From positions 1 to 44,927 of the forward strand of contig CAKQDN010000014.1 of assembly GCA_934229275.1 (NCBI GenBank): DNA of 44,927 bases. Reading direction: 5' to 3'. Source of the stretch: an uncultured Clostridia bacterium. GTDB taxonomy: Bacteria > Bacillota > Clostridia > Christensenellales > Pumilibacteraceae. Position numbers and translations under genes: made by a program. Below, in pieces: positions 40,425 to 44,927 of this stretch. The stretch's first letter is position 1. Each line of letters begins with the position of its first letter. The notes beneath the pieces were generated by a model. It was not told the origin of the DNA. It was given only the letters and a program-made list of their open reading frames with translations, and did not search any database.

Positions 40425-43305
40425 CTTTCACCGCCCTTACAATATCGTCGTATTTGATGCTCTTTACGTTACGCAAGCATTTTTTACCCGGACAAACCTG
40501 CGCGTATTCGCAGTATGAGCATACTCCGCCCCTGCCGATATCCGCCGGGTACGCCGCAACGAAGCCGCTTTCGATATTTTTTATCGCCTTTTCGGAAACG
40601 GCAACCGCATACTCGGCGACGGCGGAAATAACGTCGTCGGACACCAGCGTTTTAGAACTCTTTTTGCTCGGATCGAATTCGAACACGTCGCTTTTGCACT
40701 CCGATGCTCTGCGATCCATCGCCGTTATATACTCGGCGTGATCGGCGAGTATTCCCGTAAGCACGCCCGACGAATCGCTGTCGTTTACGGGGAAATAGAA
40801 CATTCCGATCGGAGTGTAGCCGCGTTTTTTCATCACGAGCGAATATATCGGAAGTTGCAGTTTTTTGCCGTAATATATGTCGTTAGGAGTGAGTTCCACG
40901 CTTGCGCCGCTCTTGTAGTCGATGACGCGGACGTTGCCCTTCCACACGTCGGCGCGGTCGATCTGACCGCACAGCACGACTCCGCCCGGAGCGATTTTTC
41001 GCTCTTCCTTTTCTTCCGGACCGCCGAAGTTAATTTCCTCGCCTATTGCCGAAAATTCGCCTTCGGTGAATTCGAGAGCGACTTTTTTGCATAGTTCGAC
41101 GGCGTCGCGCTTGACGTAGCGGCGCAGTCGGGCGTTTCGTTCGAGCAAGTACGTTTCGTCCTTTTTAAGTTCTTCTTCGGCTATCGCTTCCCCGACTTTT
41201 TCGGCGTTTTCGAAATTGCCGTCACGCACGAAGCGTTCGATGATTTTGTGCAGAAGCGTGCCTACGTCCGTGGCTTTTACGCTGCCGTCGCGCGGTTTAA
41301 CCGCTCCCAGCGTATAGCGATAGAAACATTTTTTGGGACATTCGAAATAGGTTTGAAGCATGGAAACCGAGCAGGTTTTCAGTTTTATGCCGACTTTTAA
41401 GCGGTCGCCCGGTTCACACAATTCCGCGGTGATTTTTTTATAATCGTCGCCCACCGCTTTCAGTACGGACGCGTATAAAGCGGAATTGCCGCCCTTTGCC
41501 GCGCGAATAAGACAGGCTCTTTTCGTGGGAAAATAAGTGATAAGGTCGTCCGCGCTCATTTGTGTTTCGGCGGACTCTTCCATATAGTCTATCGCGTCTT
41601 TCGTGAGTTCGTCGCGCTCGGTCATGCCGCAGGCGTTTTCGATAAGGCGCAGCATGTACGAACGCTTGTTTTCTCCGTCGGAAACGTATGAAAAACGCAG
41701 CGATTCCGCTGTTTTGACAAGTTGAATCAGTTCGTCGCGGAAACGCTCGTTGGCGTCACGCGCGAGCGGACTTATGGTCACGCCTTCACGTTTCAGTTTA
41801 TCGGCGTCGGCATCGCACAGAAGTCCGTTTCCCTCGTCGATTTTCGGCAGAACGCCGTCGTTGAAACCTATTATATACAGCGCTTTACACGCCGTTCCTC
41901 TTTTCGAATTGAGCGGACCGACGAACACAGATTCTGTTTTATTGGGGACTACGGAAATTTCGGTGCCGCGCGTCATTTCCGAAAACGCGGAATACAGTTC
42001 GCGGAAACGATAGGGCTTGTCGCCGAATGCCGTCACGAGAGAGCCGAGCGCGTTTTCCGTAAGTTCGAACGAGCGGACAAGTTCGTCGTCCTCGCCGCCG
42101 ACGTCGTTTTTCCCGGCAGACTGAAGCGCGGACGAAAAAATATTTTTGAATTCTTCGGCGCAAAGCACGTCGTAATCTTTATCGGGAACGAGAAAACTTA
42201 CGACTTTTTTTCTTGCGGACTCGGCGAGCGCGCTTTTTTCACCCTTTTCGAATTTATCGAACACGGCGTTAAAAAAGGCGTTATGCTCGCGAACGTACGA
42301 AATAAAAGCGTCCCTTTGCGCTATGTCGGACAGAACGAGGCTGTTGGAGGCGAGCGCGATCAGGTTGTCCGCAGTCAAACCGTCGCACTTGCACGCGCAT
42401 ATGCGCAGAATAAGATCGGCAGGTTCGCAAAAGCAAAGCGCGCGTTTTTTATCGCAATAAAATTGTATGTTACGGCTGTCGAACACGCGTTTTATGCGGT
42501 CGTAATCGATGTTTTCGCCGAGAACGCTTATTTTTTCGGCGTCGGTTCCTCTAAAAATATCGTCCGCTATGTAGTCGGCGACGCGCGAATATTCGTCCTC
42601 TTTGGTTACCGCGGCATAGACGGACGGCTTTTTAGCCGGGGCGCAGTCGGCTTGCATGCGAGAAGAATATACGATAAGTTTTCGGGCGGACTTGTCCATT
42701 GCGGCAAGCAGATTTCTCTGCAGCACGGTGAACACGTCGAAATTGACCACATACACGTCGCAGCCGTCTATCGCCGTTTTATTGCCGAGGATATATTGCG
42801 TGAGCGCGACCGTTCTGCCGTTGGAATCGGCGCGTTTTCCCTGCGTTGCAGCGATATATTCGCGGTAGATAAGGCGCAGATCGCTCATTTTTCGCTCGAG
42901 CGAGGGGTCGGACGACACGAGTTCATCGGGGGACACGTTGCTCCCCGAAAGTTTTTCGAGCGTTTCGTATACCTTTGCGGCGAATCCGCGCTTATCGAAA
43001 GCCGACTTGTAGTAAGTGAGTTTGTCGCGGTTGTCGAGCGCCGCTTTACGAACGATCGCTATCGCGGTCTGGCGGCTTATCGCGGTGTTTTCGGGCATTA
43101 AATCGTAGTACAGTTTGGAAAACGAAGTGACTTTCACGTCGAACGAACCTCCGCCGACACGATAGAACGCACGCTCGAAATCGAACGTGTACACTTCGGG
43201 GACTATTATGAGTTTTGGATGATCGAGATCGACGGGCGACGAAGCCATGATTTTTTTGACTTCTTCCACACATTCGACGTAGGTGCTTTTGTAAACGTGT
43301 TCCAT
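40408..43305 (-). CDS. addB: ATP-dependent helicase/nuclease subunit B, leaderless mRNA predicted
   Basis: The 965-aa AddB subunit carries the second nuclease and an iron-sulfur staple. The PD-(D/E)XK core is VLCGQIDRADVW and VIDYKSG (796-800). The four cluster Cys are C656 (ECPKKC), C929, C932 and C938; the last three have exactly the spacing of Bacillus AddB (C1121, C1124, C1130). The N-terminus, by contrast, lacks the GxxGSGKT Walker A of Bacillus AddB. It reads VYKSTYVECVEEVKKIMASS there, so this subunit should not bind ATP at that site. It is also shorter than usual (about 1160 aa). No Shine-Dalgarno sequence precedes the ATG; a promoter ends 6 nt before it. Confidence 0.94.
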   Translation of the reverse strand: MEHVYKSTYVECVEEVKKIMASSPVDLDHPKLIIVPEVYTFDFERAFYRVGGGSFDVKVTSFSKLYYDLMPENTAISRQTAIAIVRKAALDNRDKLTYYKSAFDKRGFAAKVYETLEKLSGSNVSPDELVSSDPSLERKMSDLRLIYREYIAATQGKRADSNGRTVALTQYILGNKTAIDGCDVYVVNFDVFTVLQRNLLAAMDKSARKLIVYSSRMQADCAPAKKPSVYAAVTKEDEYSRVADYIADDIFRGTDAEKISVLGENIDYDRIKRVFDSRNIQFYCDKKRALCFCEPADLILRICACKCDGLTADNLIALASNSLVLSDIAQRDAFISYVREHNAFFNAVFDKFEKGEKSALAESARKKVVSFLVPDKDYDVLCAEEFKNIFSSALQSAGKNDVGGEDDELVRSFELTENALGSLVTAFGDKPYRFRELYSAFSEMTRGTEISVVPNKTESVFVGPLNSKRGTACKALYIIGFNDGVLPKIDEGNGLLCDADADKLKREGVTISPLARDANERFRDELIQLVKTAESLRFSYVSDGENKRSYMLRLIENACGMTERDELTKDAIDYMEESAETQMSADDLITYFPTKRACLIRAAKGGNSALYASVLKAVGDDYKKITAELCEPGDRLKVGIKLKTCSVSMLQTYFECPKKCFYRYTLGAVKPRDGSVKATDVGTLLHKIIERFVRDGNFENAEKVGEAIAEEELKKDETYLLERNARLRRYVKRDAVELCKKVALEFTEGEFSAIGEEINFGGPEEKEERKIAPGGVVLCGQIDRADVWKGNVRVIDYKSGASVELTPNDIYYGKKLQLPIYSLVMKKRGYTPIGMFYFPVNDSDSSGVLTGILADHAEYITAMDRRASECKSDVFEFDPSKKSSKTLVSDDVISAVAEYAVAVSEKAIKNIESGFVAAYPADIGRGGVCSYCEYAQVCPGKKCLRNVKSIKYDDIVRAVKDGADR

Positions 43306-43311
43306 TCTTAT

Positions 43312-43340
43312 ATTGTATAATACGGCGGCGAATTTGTCAA
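43312..43340 (-). promoter_or_regulatory. Promoter placing addB ATG at +1
   Basis: Minus strand -35 TTGACA (43335-43340), 17 bp, -10 TACAAT (43312-43317), then ATAAGA and the ATG at 43305. This is the same geometry as ispE. Confidence 0.82.
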
Positions 43341-43423
43341 GCGCAGCGAGCGATTATATGAATATAGCGACTAAACGATGCGCAGACGAAACGCTTTTCC
43401 CGTCAGTCGGGGCGCAAAACGCT

Positions 43424-43451
43424 TTGATTTTTGCTTTAAGTGTGTTATAAT
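43424..43451 (+). promoter_or_regulatory. Promoter of the 43505 lipoprotein gene
   Basis: -35 TTGATT (43424-43429) or TTTGAT one base earlier, 16-17 bp, -10 TATAAT (43446-43451). The leader is about 47 nt, with GGAG 6 nt before the ATG. Confidence 0.65.
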
Positions 43452-43504
43452 TAGTAAAAAGCGCGCAGGCAATGCGGCTTATTACTTATTTTTCGGAGAT
43501 TGCG

Positions 43505-44431
43505 ATGAAAAAATTTATATCGATAATGCTCGCTTTAACCGTTTTGCTGTTTCCTCTTTCGGGCTGCACGAACACGACCGACAACGTTTTTACTATGTCG
43601 AGCGTAAAGCCGTGGAACAACGACGGCATTAACACCGAAATCTGCGTTTACGACTACGAAAAGACGGACGCGAGCGGAAACGCAGTCGCTTACGGCACGC
43701 TTACCGTCACCATTCGTACGAGCGGCGAAACGACGACGATCGACAGCCGTTTCGAAATTTCGAACGAGGGCGCCGTGGATTCGGTTTATTCGTCGATTAC
43801 ATGCGACTCGTCCACGCTGCGTCCGAAAAGACTGGAAAAAACGGTGCGCAACAACGTTTCGGAAAACGACGGATATACGGACAAGGGATATACGATGATT
43901 CTCGACTACGAATCGGGAAAAGGCTCTTTCGATTTTAGCGATCCGGATGCAGACGAAAAAGACGATCTTACTCTTCCGTCCGACATGAGCGATAACACGT
44001 TCGACAGCGATCAGTACTACTACATCGTACGCTCGGCAAACAACTTAACCGCCGAAAACAACTCGGGAACGTTTAATCTGTACAGCGGAACGGACAGTTT
44101 CATCGTCGAGAAAAACATTACTTTTCCCATGAAGTATATCGTCGGAAAAGAAAAAGTTATCGATTGCAAAAAACTTGCAGGTAAGTTCGGAATAAGCGAG
44201 AGCGGAAAAGTTTTGTGCAGAACGGTCAATGCGCAGATCAATGCGACGCAATCGGGCTCTACGACCACTCTCCTGCTCGCGTCGGCGGCGTTCGGAAACG
44301 ATACGAGCGAGGGCAGAACGCCGAGCGGCAGAAACGTTATAATAAGCATTTCGCGTCCGCAATATTCGGTGCGCGAATCGAAACTCGAATACACGCACAA
44401 ATACACGCTTGCCGAATACAGAGCATTCTGA
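43505..44431 (+). CDS. Lipoprotein of unknown function
   Basis: The ATG at 43505 has GGAG 6 nt upstream, and it begins a clean lipoprotein signal (MKKFISIMLALTVLLFPLSGC, Cys at 21); the 11 codons upstream in the same frame are leader. The 308-aa product would sit on the cell surface. The mature part is beta-rich and acidic with many Thr and Ser (YGTLTVTIRTSGETTTIDSR; SSITCDSSTLRPKRLEKTVR; YTMILDYESGKGSFDFSDPD), in the style of DUF3108-like or LolA-like lipid-binding beta-sheets, but I cannot assign a family. It is transcribed alone between its own promoter and terminator, divergent from addB. Confidence 0.85.
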   Translation: MKKFISIMLALTVLLFPLSGCTNTTDNVFTMSSVKPWNNDGINTEICVYDYEKTDASGNAVAYGTLTVTIRTSGETTTIDSRFEISNEGAVDSVYSSITCDSSTLRPKRLEKTVRNNVSENDGYTDKGYTMILDYESGKGSFDFSDPDADEKDDLTLPSDMSDNTFDSDQYYYIVRSANNLTAENNSGTFNLYSGTDSFIVEKNITFPMKYIVGKEKVIDCKKLAGKFGISESGKVLCRTVNAQINATQSGSTTTLLLASAAFGNDTSEGRTPSGRNVIISISRPQYSVRESKLEYTHKYTLAEYRAF

Positions 44432-44452
44432 CGAGCGAAACAAAATACAGAC

Positions 44453-44485
44453 AAAAACCTTCGGTTTTTCCCGAAGGTTTTTTTG
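44453..44485 (+). terminator. Terminator after the 43505 lipoprotein gene
   Basis: AAAAACCTTCGG pairs with CCGAAGGTTTTT around a 6-nt loop, followed by more T. A strong two-way hairpin. Confidence 0.9.
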
Positions 44486-44532
44486 TTGCGGATAAAGACG
44501 AGATTTTAAGGTTTTCGGGATGGGAGCACCAT

Positions 44533-44645
44533 TCCCGAAAATAATCCCACCGTCTTCTCGCTGGCGCTCGAAGCCACCTCCCTTGCAAAGCAAAGGAGGC
44601 TTTAAAGAAGTCGTTATTTTATAGTATGGCGGACAGTCGGGGACG
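44533..44645 (+). repeat. Non-coding repeat, copy 1 (113 bp)
   Basis: 113 bp, identical to copy 2 at 44815-44927 except for a 7-base block (TGGCGCT against AAACGAA). It contains the hairpin CCTCC-C-TTGC-AAA-GCAA-A-GGAGG and then CTTTAAAGAAGTCG, and it ends GGCGGACAGTCGGGGACG. No ORF is convincing. It looks like a dispersed intergenic element; copy number elsewhere is unknown. Confidence 0.92.
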
Positions 44646-44725
44646 CCTGTCCCTACAAGTAAGGTCGAATAGTGCGAAAATAAAATTTAACAGAAATATA
44701 ATTACCCTCTCTGTCGGCTATCGCC

Positions 44726-44762
44726 GCCACCTCTCCCGAAGGGCGAGGCTTTAAAGAAGTCG
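44726..44762 (+). repeat. Partial copy of the intergenic repeat
   Basis: 37 bp sharing the GCCACCTC-hairpin-GAGGCTTTAAAGAAGTCG core of copies 1 and 2, with a different hairpin loop (CCCGAAGGGC). Stem changes keep base-pairing, which suggests that the structure matters. Confidence 0.8.
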
Positions 44763-44814
44763 ATGTCAGCGCACTACACTATGTTCACCTTGTAGGGGAG
44801 GGGTTTCCCCCCCC

Positions 44815-44927
44815 TCCCGAAAATAATCCCACCGTCTTCTCGCAAACGAACGAAGCCACCTCCCTTGCAAAGCAAAGGAGGCTTTAAAGAAGTCGTTATT
44901 TTATAGTATGGCGGACAGTCGGGGACG
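44815..44927 (+). repeat. Non-coding repeat, copy 2 (113 bp, reaches window end)
   Basis: See copy 1. It is preceded by a tract TGTAGGGGAGGGG-TTT-CCCCCCCCC that could itself form a hairpin, and it may extend beyond the window. Confidence 0.92.

Noticed and set aside
44533..44927. CRISPR array
   Set aside because: There are only two full units, 282 bp apart, with internal hairpins and no uniform spacers or cas genes.

Overview
This 44.9 kb window looks like chromosome of an endospore-forming, low-to-mid GC Firmicute, probably an uncultured clostridial lineage of the gut type (Christensenellales-like). That placement is inference. The evidence is spoIIR, sleB-ypeB, a SPOCS/LysM coat-assembly protein and a Veg homologue, a split GlgC/GlgD pyrophosphorylase, AddAB instead of RecBCD, strong AGGAGG ribosome sites, and many promoters of the form TTGACW-17-TATAAT. 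No plasmid, phage, CRISPR or insertion-sequence gene is visible. The only repeats are short non-coding elements at the right end.

Layout. 1-4 kb (minus): a truncated SipW-type exported protein, guaB behind a small membrane-protein gene, and a lipoprotein. 4.1-9.5 kb (plus): an ECF transporter S component, galE, thioredoxin, NADP-type glutamate dehydrogenase, a Cys-rich zinc ribbon, a nitroreductase and an esterase-like hydrolase. 9.5-14.6 kb (minus): a sporulation block (SPOCS/LysM protein, ispE, spoIIR, sleB, ypeB) facing a small Veg gene. 15-17.6 kb: a short-chain dehydrogenase, then a PII-like protein paired with a CPA2 cation:proton antiporter. 17.7-24.8 kb: carbohydrate genes (GH127 beta-L-arabinofuranosidase, AraC regulator, an unusual ArsR-like regulator with a large C-terminal domain, nagB, a TIM-barrel sugar isomerase divergent from an organophosphate MFS transporter). 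25-26.9 kb: a two-helix membrane protein, tRNA-Arg(CCU), and a BspA-type leucine-rich-repeat lipoprotein. 26.9-37.2 kb: a complete glycogen operon glgB-glgC-glgD-glgA-glgP-GH13. 37.2-43.3 kb: addB-addA. 43.4-44.4 kb: a lipoprotein. 44.5-44.9 kb: non-coding repeats.

How it works together. The glycogen operon holds synthesis (GlgC/D, GlgA, GlgB) and breakdown (GlgP, GH13) on one transcript with a roughly 150-nt structured leader. The GH127/AraC/ArsR-like/nagB/isomerase/OPA genes form a sugar-scavenging neighbourhood. spoIIR, sleB and ypeB serve forespore signalling and germination.

The most interesting signals are regulatory. ispE and addB have near-consensus promoters whose -10 box ends exactly 6 nt before the ATG, with no Shine-Dalgarno (SD) sequence, so they should make leaderless mRNAs. 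The ArsR-like gene would have a leader of about 3 nt. The spoIIR ribosome site is paired in a hairpin whose 5' arm lies at or before the predicted start of spoIIR's own promoter, so only read-through RNA from ispE would be locked. The LRR lipoprotein promoter sits between the arms of a perfect 13-bp inverted repeat. No wholly new multi-gene system is evident. All calls rest on reading sequence by eye; no database search was run.
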